A stretch of 64,000 nucleotides of DNA from Congeria kusceri (Eukaryota > Mollusca > Bivalvia > Myida > Dreissenidae). This document shows, in pieces, positions 38,057 to 52,023 of this stretch. The notes beneath the pieces are model-generated. The model made no database searches and was not told the DNA's origin. It saw only the letters and a program-made list of their open reading frames with translations. Numbering within the stretch: the first letter of the stretch is position 1; the number at the start of each line of letters is the position of its first letter. A program made the position numbers and the translations under genes. The stretch lies in the NCBI GenBank assembly GCA_027627225.1, contig CM051033.1, forward strand, positions 46,526,016-46,590,015, in the 5' to 3' direction.

Positions 38057-39000
38057 GTTGAATTATCTTTGCAATAGTCTCTCTTTCAATACATGTAAAT
38101 ACCTTTACCGATAACAACTGTCAACAAAACACATATATTTGTTTTATACCCATACCAATAAACTACAGGTTTGACAGGTGCTATATTGCTTTTTTCAAGA
38201 ACGTTGTTTGTGTACAAGTATGCTTTTGTTTACATCACTTTGTAATAATGTACTATAACATATGCATTTATATAAATGAATTGTTCTAAAGACGTAATCA
38301 TAAAACATGTTATATTGCTTTCATGTCGCTATAAAGCAGATCCCGATAGACTTAATTTCTCGGGAATTGCGTCCCACACTTTGATATATGAACTCTAACG
38401 TTATTTACCTAATAGATTCTGTCGATTTATGTATCTGCGTATTTTGAGAAATGTTATAAATATTGGAAAATTATGTTTCCACATTGCTACTTTGAATTCC
38501 CTGTGTACGAGGTCAAAAACGATCAAACTTCACGATCCTCTACTGTTTAAATTTGATAACAATGCTTGCTTTGAACAAGAACACCATTTGCTTTTTAAAG
38601 CGGCAATAAGCACAACTCTGAACAGGTGTTCCATTTTAAGCCCATTAAAGTCGCAGTGGTGTAATGGATTTCGGCACAATTGTGCTTAAATAAATATATT
38701 TAAACTTAACTATTTAAAGCTCTAGTACGGGTTTACATCCAGCCATTTAGTAATTAAATGGTAATAGCAATGCTATTAATTTATTCTCTATTAACATTTA
38801 AATGTATTATGAATAAATCTAGGCCAAGTGCAAAGTTCGGACGCCTGTAAACCGGTTGAAACCACCAATACTTTGCATCGCAGTTCCAATGCGGTGACCC
38901 CAGTTTTATTCATATTTGTGTCTTGTGTTTGGTTTGTGTTGTGCGGAGTTCTTTTTGCAATTGGTTATTTGCCGTAAATAAAGGACATAGTGGAATTTAA

Positions 39001-39474
39001 CTTTGTTTATATGTTTTGTATTTTTGAAATATGCCATTAAACGTCTTAACATGTCAAAATAAAGCACCTGAAATTAAAAACCTCAAGTACTCAAACAACA
39101 AAAGAAAAAAAAGAAAGAAAAAGTTTCTCTAACCGGGGTTCAAACATCAGACCACCGGATAAAAGTCTAACGCGTCACCAGTCGGCCATTCCGACTCATA
39201 TACTTAATGGCGTATTTTAACTTTATCTACATGAGTCACGCGTTTTCAACAATTTCATCGAAAACAACACAAACACTTCAATCGTATCGCGTTACTAACA
39301 CTTTATAATTATATCTAATTCAGTTTTATATTACTATTAACGAAATGGTATTTACAGTATATTTTTAGGTAAGTGGTGTTATTTCATTCCTTTCTATACA
39401 CCATTCTTTTATTTTTCGAATATGTGACAAAAAGTGGTAACATTGTCATTTCGCCAATCTGTAAACAGGTCCCT
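39001..39474 (-). mobile_element. TTAA-flanked inverted-repeat element carrying a tRNA-like gene (degenerate)
   Basis: TTAA at 38997-39000 and 39475-39478 bracket 474 bp that align along their length with the reverse complement of 59438-59934. Shared blocks include gtatttttgaaatatgccat near the left end, the tRNA-like segment (39195 to about 39126), tttcatcgaaaacaacac and gccaatctgtaaacaggtcc at the right end. The right terminal repeat is well kept and the left one is eroded. No protein is encoded. Unit 1 retains only the right half (22290-22530). The element therefore inserted before the first duplication. Confidence 0.75.
39126..39195 (-). tRNA. degenerate class-II-like tRNA inside the TTAA element
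   Basis: The minus strand reads gtcggaatggccgactggtg, a D arm of the Leu/Ser kind. It is followed by ttagacttttatccgg as anticodon arm and tttgaaccccgg as an altered T arm. It aligns base for base with the better-kept copy at 59726-59798. T-stem pairing is broken, so it is not a functional tRNA. Poly(T) with C interruptions follows, as in the other copy. Confidence 0.6.
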
Positions 39475-40247
39475 TTAATTAAAGGACCACTTCATGTCAA
39501 TAAGGGTTTCTCTCCTGCTTTTGCAGCTGCAGTTTCACATATCGTTTATTTTAATACGTGATCTTAATTTATAATAAGAAACATGTTCCCACAGTGTACT
39601 TAATACGTCTAAGCACACATTTGAACATACGCGGTAATCGTTAATTTGTACTTTCATTCAAAATCATCTATATTTATCGACCCTGAACTTTTTTAAATGA
39701 CGCCATCAACAAATTCGTGAAACATAAACAGTGTACGCAAATAATTGTGTAAACCATTATCTTGAAGCTATTTTACAAAATTGCAAATATAACCTGAAGG
39801 CAACTGAACATGCATTTAAAGGTTAATCATTCGCTTGAAATGACTTCCCATTTCATTTTAAATAATGTTCAACGCATTACAATGATAAACGATAACATTT
39901 AAGTAAGTACATTATCATTAGAACTACTGTAATCTTGAAATTAACCAAGTTTTATATTTAACTGGTCTTGCGTAAATATTAACGCAACTATCGCTATAAC
40001 CAATATATTTGTTTCTCATACTAAACAAACGGATCAGCAGCAAAGTGCGATTAGTCAGAAATCGTACATCAAAGGATATTATTAGTGTGTTCAAATTATT
40101 TGTATTTTGATTAAATGCATGTTAGTATCCATTTAGAGTAGCAAACACCGAATAGAAAATATATGCATGACAATTTTCAAATATAATTATATTGCTTTAA
40201 TATCCAGCCCTACGTCACTTTCTGGAGAATATTGACATCTGAATGTC

Positions 40248-40336
40248 TCAGTCCGCCATCTCACAAAGTATGACAGCACGATCACTGAATCTTCTCTCAG
40301 AATTGTGATATCCGTAAGCACAATACACCACAAGCC
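40248..40336 (-). CDS. CAT last exon, unit 2
   Basis: After the acceptor (tatattgcag) the minus strand reads LVVYCAYGYHN, then SERRFSDRAVILCEMAD and a TGA at 40250-40248. It starts two bases into a codon, matching the one-base overhang of the preceding exon. CATs end their last membrane helix with a similar ..IYFxYGxxHS sequence and a short cytoplasmic tail. The exon itself is intact and identical to the unit 3 copy. The exon before it carries a stop, so this copy probably never forms a full protein. Confidence 0.8.
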
Positions 40337-40709
40337 CTGCAATATATATGCTATACATAATATATATACAGACGGCAAGGTATGAACTTCGGAGATTATT
40401 ATTAATCAAGTTATTATTGAGTTATTATGTTTTGCATGACAAATAGCAGAAATATACAGAAAAGCTCAACCCACTAATTTTAAAATGTATTCATGGCCTA
40501 AAAACTATTAAACATTCATTCTTCAAACCGCAGTTTCGATTGGTCATAAAAAAATAGTTCATCTAATGAGGCATTTATACATCCTTGTATTTAAAGACTA
40601 TGAAAAGGTAGTTAGATTATGTGTCAACACTAATGAAACCTGTTTCTGTACCACTACAAGTTGCATTACAGGTTCATACAATAGAATATGAATATCTTTC
40701 TGTTCTTAC

Positions 40710-41849
40710 CTAAAGCAGTCCAAACTGCGAAACGAATCCACGCCTCACTCGGAAGTGCCGCTATCAGAAAAATGTTGATTAATACGGACATCAGGGGAAT
40801 GCACGGGACATATGGTACGCGGAAATGTAATTTAGTTCTGTGCTGCGGTTGTCTGGCCAAAATTGCGACGGAAACAACTAGTATCACCAAAACGATGAAT
40901 ATAATCAGCAGTATCCACCAGCTGTTTAACAACTTAAAGATATCACTAAACTTCGTTACTGTACACAGTACTATAGAGACTGTTATAAACACAACGAGAC
41001 CAATCGCTGTCCTAAACCATGACCTTGAAGAAGGCGTTGCCAAGAGTGATGAAGTCGGGGTCAAAAGTGAGGTGACACTTCCGTCTGCTGTGCAGCTGAT
41101 TTTACTTTGTACGCAGCGATGGTTCTGTAATTCTTCATGTGAACATTTGAACTCATTTTTCTGTGACAGGCAATAGTTTCTAGCTGAGTTTTGAAATTCA
41201 TAGAAAAACTCTTGTCCGCTAGACTGTGCCAAAGATTGGTTCGACCCATGAAGCTGACTAGTCTGGAATAAATTCATATGAGTTAAAATTGCATCTTCAT
41301 CGATGTCACTATACTCGATGTACAGTCCTAAGCAGGCGGTGTCTGGCTGGAAACGAAAGCAAATGACACTTATAGAGACCATTGGGTAGGTAATTAGCGT
41401 GCCTATGGAAACAATTTGCAACAAGGCCTCTAATTTCACAAACACCGATAGCAGTGAAATTAACACACAAAACTTAATTAAATCGTATGGTTTGAAACTT
41501 CTGTTTGATGAGATATGTCAAAGATGTCCAAATATCAGCTTATCACGTGCAACGGCATATAGTAGTCGCGGGATGCTGAAAGTTTGTCCTAATAACGAAG
41601 CCAAAAGGCCTATTAAACCACCCACTGCAATAACAGTGCTAGCGTCATATATTTGTAACGCATTCAGCATTTCTGGTAACTCTGTACCTTTCATTACTGG
41701 AGTTATAGGCAGCGCCAGAGTGGCGGCTGTTGCGATACAGAATAACACTATTGAGAAGAGGCAAACTGAATACATGATGGCCGTCGGGGTAGTTTTACTC
41801 GGCTCTCGTGTCTCTTCGACGGACCCGGAGAATACAGACACAAGTAACA
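40710..41849 (-). pseudogene. CAT penultimate exon, unit 2: chimera with a stop
   Basis: Left of 41235 the sequence equals the intact copy at 58214-58738. Right of 41259 it equals the broken copy in unit 1. The last base of the first type is at 41234 and the first of the second type at 41260, so the switch lies in a shared 25-bp stretch. It inherits from unit 1 the acceptor loss, the 18-bp deletion (FSGSVEE) and the TGA at 41520-41518. From unit 3 type it has a good donor (TTAG, then GTAAGA) and an intact C-terminal half of about 266 codons. The hydrophilic loop and last four helices are readable, but the exon cannot be spliced in frame at its 5' end. This is the product of unequal crossing over. 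Confidence 0.9.
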
Positions 41850-43331
41850 TGAAGCACCTGCAACAATACCACATATTTTTTATTAAAGAAAGTTTACGGA
41901 ATGTTAACTCTCAATTCTGATGAATTACAATTAGCCATACCGTTTCTTGGTTCTTGGATCAATTTTCTAACATATATCAAACATCGATATTCAAGTTAAA
42001 TAAACTTCCGTCAATATATTTCTGACATCTAGTTATCCCGAAAATACCGTCTATCCTTTCCATGGATCTGCTTTCATAATTGGCAATTGCTGCGGTATAG
42101 AAGACAGCCACCTTTCAATTTTGTCAACATTTACCACTATGATTAAAAGAGCGAAACTGGTTTTGATTGTCGCTTAGCATATCATTAAATGTAACAACGG
42201 CATAATTTGGCCACCATGTTATTAAAACGCATTGTTTGCAAACGTCGAATTCGAATCGATGGATCTCAGAAAGGAAAATTATATGTTGCAGATGTTTGGG
42301 AGTGGCAATAATGCCGTTGGGATTCATATTTTTTTGACATACATGTAGCACTTACTTCTTTTGACTTATTTAGGATAAATCAGAAAATATAGTATTTGGA
42401 TTATAAAAAAAATGTTTAATTGACTGCAATTACTCGCTATTGGTATATTATATATTGCCAATTTAATGCAAATATGTTTATGCACGTGCTTGAATATTTA
42501 AATTCCCAATCACAGGGTTGAGACCGCTGTTCACTTTTCCAAATCAGAAGGTTATACAGACAATTTGAAGTGCGAGTTTGGATGCAATTAAGTGTCCGAA
42601 AGAGAAGATAATATAAGTGCCAACGTTTTTCTCGATTTGCAACGAGCAAACAAGCGGTAGCTTGTATCCACATACTTTGGGCTCTCAATTTTACTTTCAG
42701 ACAATGCAAGTACTTCAAAAAAGGTTATGTGCTTTATTCCTACTGGCAAATACGAACATGAACTGCTAAACAAACATTGAATGCATGTATGTGTCTTTAA
42801 AAAAAACTCTTGAAGAGCAATATATCAAATATGTTAAGTGAATTGTCTGTGTAACAATCCAATATAAATGTAAATATGTTTAATATAACTATAAAGTGCT
42901 ATAAAAATAGCCCATTCGTATATCATAGTTTTCCATAATTAATGAAATGCTATCTGCAATGTATACAGTGAAGCTGTAATTCACATCTACATCAAGCTAA
43001 GACGTAACAGCCCAATGAAAACTCATTGTATTGACTAGTTAATTGCCTTCTAATGCTGTATATTTGCGCACTTAATCAAGTTGTGAGTGTCCGAGTGAGG
43101 TAAATTGCTTGCAAAGCGCTTCACTATGAGGCATAACGTGAACCAAAATATTCACATATAGAATGCTTTGTTTTGATGTTGTGTTTTTATCATACAGCCG
43201 ATGCCGATAACTGATTTACTGTTTGTAGTATTTATTGAGTGCTGTTGAGTGGGCTATCGTATTGTAACGGTCATTAAAAACCATAGAGTTGCATTTGTTT
43301 ACTTTTATAAACATTTGGTTCTGTCAGATCT

Positions 43332-43694
43332 GGTCCCGTGGTCACAAAACAAGTGGAGCTTGACTTTCAGGTTCAAGATGAACTTGAGTCAGATATTTCC
43401 GGAATTTCCGGATAGAGCTTAGGACTGGCGTTCAAAAATCTGGAATAATTTTAAATGTTTGTCAATTACATAGTATACACATATGATAGCTGTGAAGAAC
43501 CTGTTTCTGCATACGGTCGCTGTCTGACAGATACAATGAGTTTAATCAAAACCTAACAGCAAATGTTATTTTATCTACAAAAGAAATTATTTCACACACA
43601 AAAAAAAATGAGATTCTGCTCAGTTGTGCTAGAAGAGCACGATCGTCTTAAACTGATCTTGATCTTATAGTTTATCCTTGGTGAACACGAAGCC
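43332..43694. mobile_element. MITE-like element, unit 3 copy
   Basis: Same as 26409-26771, offset 16923. Confidence 0.6.
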
Positions 43695-45048
43695 TGATAT
43701 AAGACCTTTTATATTATCGTTTGCATAATATATATTTTATTTATAATGTTTAAAATTACCAAATATGTCTGGTTATTCATTATGAGTAATATCTTAAAAA
43801 CAGATGAAAATAAAGGATTATTGTTGCATTATTTACTGCCTGCACATAATTAGATTATTATGGAAATTATTGTCATATGAAGAACAAGTAAATTGTTTGA
43901 AAATATATCAGTACAGTGGTAAACGAAAATTAATTGTAAAAAAGTTAAAATATCTAGTTTATATATTAACAGGATTATGTGCCACATCGGCTTTGTTAAC
44001 TAGGAGGAGATACAGATATGTATACAATATGAAGTTGTTAACTAGGAGGAGATACAGGTATTTATACAATATGAAGTTTCCCCTGAAAGCACGCTTCTTT
44101 TCTCCACATTCTGATGTAATCATTGCATTCCATCCATGCATTAAAATGGCAGTACGTCACGGATTTATTAAGAATATTCTCAGTTTACTTTTTTTTCACA
44201 CATCACGTGTGCTAAGAAAGATGCGTAAGAATGCTTCTTATTGTAAATAGGTACATTATTGCCGAAAGTTGAAAGTATTTTGTTTATCACACACGTTTAC
44301 AATTCCAATTTAATGATTCTACTCTCTGGTGTTCACACTACACGCTTTTTTTGTTATTATATGCCCATGCTAAAAGCTAACACATTTGGTAAGTGTATTA
44401 TTATAATGCAGTTTTTATTACGTGTTCGTTGAAAGCAGAACCCCTGAGGCATTTTCAGAGGCACTACGTCCCGCTAATTGATGTACTATACACGTTATGA
44501 GATCAATGTTAAATGGTGTACGTAATATTTGATAAATAACAAACGTTAACTCGTAATGAGGAACAACCAAACACAAGAAAATTTTATTTGATTTTGCACA
44601 GAGGTTAAATTGAACGGTGCGTGTTTCAAACAAATAACTGATACTGACGAGATTTTAAATGTCTAACGGTAGAAAATGTAGGTTTGGCATGACATTGTAA
44701 TACAATTACAGTATATTATATTACATGTATGTTGTCTTAGCATTGTACATGTATAACGGTTAGTTTACATACCTGTCTACTGTTGTCTTGATACGTTTTA
44801 AAAACGTTTAATGTCACAGTATCCCCATTCGCAACAAAAGCATGCCTAATTGCTAGATACTAGACTTAGAACAATTAGGATCGCGCGCACAATCACACGT
44901 CGGTTCCTGTTGCCTGACTCCAGATGCCTGAATTCTACGGCGATATGCACCAGATGCCACAAACAACTACTGAGGAATGAGGCATGCAGAGAAATGAATT
45001 ATTTATTATATTAAAATATCCATGTTATTTCTATTAAACAATTACATA

Positions 45049-45071
45049 TACGAGGGCTGTCCGGAAAGTTC
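45049..45071 (+). mobile_element. mariner-like terminal repeat remnant, unit 3 copy
   Basis: Same as 28126-28148, offset 16923. Confidence 0.55.
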
Positions 45072-47766
45072 ATTCACAGGGTCTGATAATATTATAAACA
45101 AGACGAATTTAGATGAAATCTGTGTGACATGTACTTTTATCTATACTTAATCATAATATTATTCAACTTACACCATGCCTTGTAAGGAAATGTAAATTAC
45201 ATCACCATAGCAACAGTAGGTTGTCATGTACGGAGCACTTTGAATTTTTTAATTCGCTTTTGTAATATGCAGTTGAATTTTATACTTGAACTTACTAGAA
45301 ATGTTACCAAATTGATTTGTCATTATCAGCAATAAAACATTGATGAAATATCAAAATTTCAAATGATTTGCTAAAGTCGTTCATTTTTTACAATAAACAG
45401 CCATGAAGTGGTGTCAGAAAAAACGTGACGTAAGACCAGTGTACGGAGCAGCAAAGGACACTCAGTCATTTCAGTGTTCACAAAATGACTTTAGTCAAAA
45501 CATTTTCATATGTAAACCAAATTATAAATGACAGTGATTGCAGTAAGTCGCAAATATACAAATACCACAGACAAAATAAAGATAAGGAGACCATACATCA
45601 GACAAACATAGGAATCTTTCACCTTAGGTCAGATCCTAGGGATAACCCTTATGATGATTTGATCAGTGAATGTTGGTTTGAAACACTTTTGGGGCATATG
45701 ACAAAACATGATACAATAATATGCACATGAAATGTGTTGAATGATGTAAAAAATAGGTTTCTGTTGATGGCGAATACATCATATTTACATAGTTGTTAAT
45801 TGATTTTAGTTGTCAAAGCCAGTTTGTACCATCTGTTTTGTGGTAAACTCAATTTAAACACTCAAGCAGGCATTGAAAACAAACTGCAATATGATATTTA
45901 TGCATTTACTTACAACTTTTACATTTTACATCCAAAATTCATCACCAATGCAATACAACTGATTCTGGGTTGGGAACCGCTAATTACTATAATTCTAGTA
46001 TAATGACGAAGACGTCGCATTTTACTGACCAAATTAATAATTTCCAAAAGGAAGAAATAGAAAACAATATGATTTACCTACATGGCAACTCGTACGTTTA
46101 CAACCACAGTTATACATCTTTATTTTAATATTAACGGTACATCCCCTGTGATTCTAATATCACAGATACTTCGCAACTACTGAGATACGTTAGACGCGTA
46201 TACGGTTAATTTCTGTACGAAATTTATCAGCCACAGCCGTAAGATATACGCTATTTTACAGTGTAGTTTGGTAATAAAATACTTCCTTCAATCTCTATCT
46301 AAAATAATTTACTGATCTATTCTACTTATTGTATTCTTGTAAACGGTTCAGTGCATGCAAGTTATGCTTAAAATTAAATATTGATACAAGTCATATAATG
46401 AAAATTTAATACAGGGAGAATATTTAAAATTAACAATTATTTAATGTAAACTATTATCTCTGTATACGCGAATAAACATAGACATGTATTGTCGTCGCTG
46501 ATTGTTCATAGTTACGTACATGAATAAATGTGTCAATATGAACTTCGACCATCAATGAGGTGTTTGAAAAATAGATCGTATTTGTAGTGTTAATACAAAT
46601 ACAAAATGACGGAGGTGAGGCGGTGTCTTGTACCGCTCGAGTTGCGTAACGCTGTATTCCACGAGCCCGCAACTTAACACAATCAACGAGAACGATACAA
46701 CGCACCGGAACACCACAGTCAGGTGGTATTACATTTATCATATACCTTCTTACAATCAAAACACCACCACAAATAAGCTACGAAACAAAAAAATAATAAC
46801 GAAATTGTACTGTTTAAGAAAGCGCATGAATCCATGTCATGTACATCAAAGACGTCATTGAATTCAAAACAGCATAATTATGTTCCAACGGCGGCGTCGT
46901 GCTATAAATAGCACGAGGTGTTTCCCAATGTCTCTATATACAATACTCAATGAACGTAAAACTAGTCCGGGTTTTCCAGCCGTTGAATACGGATTTTTTT
47001 TCACAGTGTGAAAAACGGGAATTCTATCTGGCCTATGGTATTTTGTACCAATGACACACCAGTATTTAAGTCAGATTATCTGTAGATATTTAAAAAAAAA
47101 AAAACAAATAACGAATGCATTTATTAAACACTCAAGAACTAATATTATATTTATTTCAAGAGCAATGCAATCCATCAATCAATTCTGAAGTGTATTGTCT
47201 GTGACTGTCCAATATTGTGAATAATTGTTGATTTATCGAGATAGTGTCATCACATTAGCACGCTCATATATCATAGCTTTCCTATAGTTAATGAAACGGG
47301 ATCTGCTTCAAATACAGTGAATACGTAATGAATCATGTAGATCTACATTAAGCAAACATTTATCAAGCAGATGCGAAAGGCCAATGAAAGATTAATGTGT
47401 TGACTACTTATCTGGCTACTCATTCGATAACTTTGCATACTTACAAACGTGAACAGTTTTCAGTGTCCCATAAATCGAGGGATATTGCTAGAGAGGGTCT
47501 ATTTATCCATGCAACTAATGCTACGTTTTGACCTTGTAAGTGATTTAATGATAAACACAGTCGGTAGTGCTTGTTTATTTGCAGTAACTGTTGTTTCTTT
47601 AGCGCTTCATTTAGTTATAATTCCCTGTGATTAAATAAATTTGACGAATCTGTGTCAACATTGGTTTAAAAATGTTTATTTGTTAATTAGCAACTCTTGC
47701 AAAAAAATGTTATGACGGGTTTTCATCAACGTTTTCGTGAATGTACGAAATGGTCCAAGAAACTCA

Positions 47767-48540
47767 TTTTTTTTTTTTTTTTTACAACGTCTTTATTCGT
47801 ATACATATCATATACACATGAATGCATTTTACATATATCATATTACATTATTATACAGTGATGTGCGCAAAACCGCACTCGATGTAAATATGTGTTGCAA
47901 TCTTAAGAACTATACAAAAAACACGAAGAAGAAAAAAAAAGGCAGGTTGCACAGAGTCTAATGTCATACATGTGATATGTACTAAACACAATGCATTTAA
48001 AATGTATTTCTTTTTATGCACAAATCGCAATTTTCATAGTAACGATTATAATGCAGTATTGTTGATGTTTACGATTTCTCCTATTACTGACCATCTTTCC
48101 TTTTCTATTTCTGATAGTTTAATATTACTATATATATTATAAGCCCATGCTAAACTTTTTACTAAACCATTATAATTTGGTATTATCTTATTTCTTCTAC
48201 AAGCAAAAATGTATCTTTTTACTTCAAGGCATAACATATCAACATTGTCTTTTCCTGGTTTAGTATTTCCAAAAATAAGAGTCTTACAATTTACAATGTC
48301 TATTATGTTTAATTTGTGTACCAGATCTTCGTTTATATCTTTTATTAAGTTTTCGATTTTTTCACAATTCCAGAATAGATGAAGTATTGTTTCTTCATGC
48401 TCAGTGCAAAATGTACATGTACTATTACTGATTAATTTCATTTTACTCATTAAGGAATTTGTGCCTAATATTTGGTGAATAATCCTAAATTGAAACCATT
48501 GTAAATAACTATCTCTTGTTATGTAGAAAATGTTTTTAAA
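47767..48540 (-). mobile_element. LINE-A, unit 3 copy
   Basis: Duplicate of 30844-31617. The poly(A) run is again exactly 17 bases, and the ORF2 C-terminal fragment is unchanged. It was copied with the segment, not inserted independently. Confidence 0.9.
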
Positions 48541-51176
48541 ACACATTATTAGTTTGTTGGTTTTCCGGGTCACCGACTGGATCCAAGAATGTTTCAAGCA
48601 CGAAACAAATACAACGATTTAAATTGGTTTCACTTCCATGTAATACTCAGTGCAAAGCAACATTGCTGTTTTCCCTTTAAAAAAAACAACAACTCAGTAA
48701 TAATCTAACATAACACATTTCATTTCATCGTTTGCTTGCATCTCATAATTACTGAAATACTCGTAACCAATAGTACATATCTAACTGGTTATTGTTGAAA
48801 CGTCATAACGAAGCAAATAATACATGTCGCATGGAATTATTTTATGCCATTAATGCTCTAATTGTGTATAAATTATGTCTTAACACGTTCAAATTCATCA
48901 ATTAGCTGGTTCAATTTTCACCAAGTCACACCTTATAAAAGTCCTCACGTTTTGGAATAGGTTGTGACTTCATATTTCTCTACATAGTTGGAAGGTACAA
49001 TTGTTACCGAATCGCACTACATTGTCCGATTTTTTAAACAGTGTGTACAATTGTCATAAAACATATAAAACCAACTCACCTTCTATCAAGATTCAAGATA
49101 TTTATTTCGTTACTTAAACATATACATGTTTTTCCTAACATGATCCAATGAATAATAATAATAGTCACATAGTAACATATGTACATATATACACAGTTTA
49201 TAATACTAATATGTATATAAAACAAATGACATTTATTATTTCTAGTTCGCATAGCAAAAAAATAAATTCAGAGAAAGTTACAACAAATGTGTTTTAATAA
49301 AGTACTTGCCCAGAGGAGGGACTTGTAGATTTCATACGAAAACATAAGCCAAAAATACGAGACAGCTTTATCAAAGTGCAACTGTAGAGAACAACAAATT
49401 ATTGCATCTATTGTACAGTATTAATCATACCTTTTCGTCTGTTAAAAGCACAAATTCAATACTGTTTTATAATTGTTTGATTTTAATATGCTAATAAATT
49501 TGACCACACTAGGTTTAGTATAGTAATATTTACTTATATATGTCTTCCGAATGTCACTATACTGAGGACAAATGCATATAAAATGATATTCGTCTTCCAA
49601 ATCAATTTTATTGCAAAAAGTGCAATATCTGTTACAATGTTCGATTCTGTTATTGCCGTGTCGGCCTGTTTCTATTTTTAATTGGTGAGATGATACTCTC
49701 AGTTTAGATAATGCAATACGATATATTAATGGTACTTTATCAAGATAACATTGAAAGTCAAAATCAGTTTTACACAGACTGTTATTAACAGCAGTATACC
49801 ACGACTGTTTGAATTGATCTAGCAGTCGTTGTTTAAAATCCAGATGGAAACTATTCGTATTAACTAAATAAGGGGTAACCCAAACATATGAGAAACCACT
49901 ACTATCTAAAAGAGATTTAACATTGGTTAACTAGTTAGATTTACCTTTAATGCAATCATCTAACAATGCTTGGTGTAACTTTTTAATAATAATATTGTCG
50001 CTATTTAATATTTTTAACCAATATTTAATAATGCGTGTGTGTCTAGTGATAAACAGTGGATGTCGGCCAAGTTCTCCGTAAACAGCCATTGAACATGTAG
50101 TTTGTTTACTTTAAGAAGGTTTTTACAAAATTTTAAATGAATTCTCTCTACATTTGCAGATTTGCCAAAACCCCATACTTCACATCCGTAGCTCAAAACT
50201 GATCCTACAAATGCGTCAAATAATTGACATACGGTACTAGGTTTTAGAAGGGCTGTTTTCATATTGTTCGGAAGGGTATTTAGAGCCTTTAGTCCTTTAC
50301 CAGAAATGGTTTCACAATTTAGTATGAAGCTACCTGTATAGTTAACAACAGTTCCTAAATAGTTGCAATTGTCTACAGTTTCTAATGGGATGTTATTGTA
50401 AAACCGCTTTTCATCAAGCTTTAAAGGACTCCGTTTTCTGAATACTAAAACTTTACTTTTGTCCGGGTTTACTTCAAGTCCCCACGTATGACAGTTATTT
50501 TGTAAAAGATATAGACTATGTTGGAGATCTGTTGGGGTTTTCCCAAGGATAACCATATCATCTGCAAACAGCATTAACATAAATGTAAGATAATCTATGG
50601 ATACGCCACCATTAACATCGTCGCAAAGGAATAATTCTAGGTCTTCTAAAAAAAAGAGAAAACAATATTGGGGACATTACTTCAACTTGTTTTAAACCTA
50701 TAGAGCATTCAAAGAATTCTGAATACGAGTTACATCCTTTTATGCATGCGCGCACTTTCCAGTACATATCCCGCATTACCCGTAAAGTTTTACCTCTCAG
50801 TCCAAGTTTAAATAATTTATACCATAAACCATTCCTATATATACTATAGAATGCCTTTTTAAAATGAATGATCGCACATGCTAGTCTCCCATTTTCATGT
50901 ACTGTTTTACTAATTATTGCATTTAACACGAACATAGCATCTACTGTGGAACTCCCTTTTTTAAACCAAATTGTGCATCACTTACTATATTATTATCGGC
51001 AGCCCATTTTGAGACACGTTTATTAATGATACCAGTGAATATTTTGGAAAAGCAACTATTCAACGTAATGCCTCTGTAATTGTTAACATCCATGGGGTCA
51101 TGTTTCTTAAAAATAGGTACAATAAGTACATTCATCCATGAGTCTGGATAAATGCCCGAATTAAGGATAAAGTTAA

Positions 51177-51757
51177 CTATACCTGTATAGTTAACAACAG
51201 TTCCTAAATAGTTGCAATTGTCTACAGTTTCTAATGGGATGTTATTGTAAAACCGCTTTTCATCAAGCTTTAAAGGACTCCGTTTTCTGAATACTAAAAC
51301 TTTACTTTTGTCCGGGTTTACTTCAAGTCCCCACGTATGACAGTTATTTTGTAAAAGATATAGACTATGTTGGAGATCTGTTGGGGTTTTCCCAAGGATA
51401 ACCATATCATCTGCAAACAGCATTAACATAAATGTAAGATAATCTATGGATACGCCACCATTAACATCGTCGCAAAGGAATAATTCTAGGTCTTCTAAAA
51501 AAAAGAGAAAACAATATTGGGGACATTACTTCAACTTGTTTTAAACCTATAGAGCATTCAAAGAATTCTGAATACGAGTTACATCCTTTTATGCATGCGC
51601 GCACTTTCCAGTACATATCCCGCATTACCCGTAAAGTTTTACCTCTCAGTCCAAGTTTAAATAATTTATACCATAAACCATTCCTATATATACTATAGAA
51701 TGCCTTTTTAAAATGAATGATCGCACATGCTAGTCTCCCATTTTCATGTACTAATAA
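51177..51757 (-). repeat. templated 581-bp insertion in LINE-B ORF2
   Basis: Unit 2 reads agttaa then aaatatcg (34248-34261). Unit 3 has 581 extra bases at this point. Of these, 51180-51752 copy 50331-50903 in direct orientation (offset 849). The rest is a few filler bases on each side (cta and aataa). At the left junction gttaactatac (51172-51182) and gtatagttaac (51185-51195) form a perfect 11-bp palindrome with a 2-base centre, as expected from snap-back priming during break repair. The copied piece carries the FADD part of the reverse transcriptase and now precedes the NNYRG part in one open frame of 162 codons (51429-50941). Confidence 0.9.
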
Positions 51758-51939
51758 AAATATCGTCTAAATGCAAAGCTAAAATATCAAATGATTCAAT
51801 AAAGTATTCATTTAAGAGTTGATCCGCTGCAAATGATTTATTCCTTTTCAGGTTATGTATAACGGATTCTACTACACGGATGGTAACTGGTACATCCAAT
51901 TCATCAAAAATACAATCATCGTCATTAATATTATTAGTA

Positions 51940-51940
51940 T

Positions 51941-51990
<50 letters not shown>

Positions 51991-51991
51991 A

Positions 51992-52023
<32 letters not shown>
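51940..52023 (-). repeat. AGT microsatellite, unit 3 copy
   Basis: Same length and interruption as 34436-34519, offset 17504. Confidence 0.95.

Larger units (their letters stand above)
25165..42087. repeat. segmental duplication unit 2 (recent copy)
   Basis: At 25160-25170 the flank shared with the right end of unit 3 (ataattggcaat) joins tgctgcggta, the left edge of unit 1, so this is the junction of the older tandem duplication. The unit contains two LINEs, the GTGTTCAC element, a mariner-end remnant, the TTAA / tRNA element and CAT 3' exons. It is nearly identical to unit 3, at an offset of 16923 up to 51176 and 17504 after 51758. I noticed only two base differences by eye. Apart from the CAT exons and LINEs, gene-free stretches in this unit hold no recognisable coding sequence. 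Confidence 0.93.
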
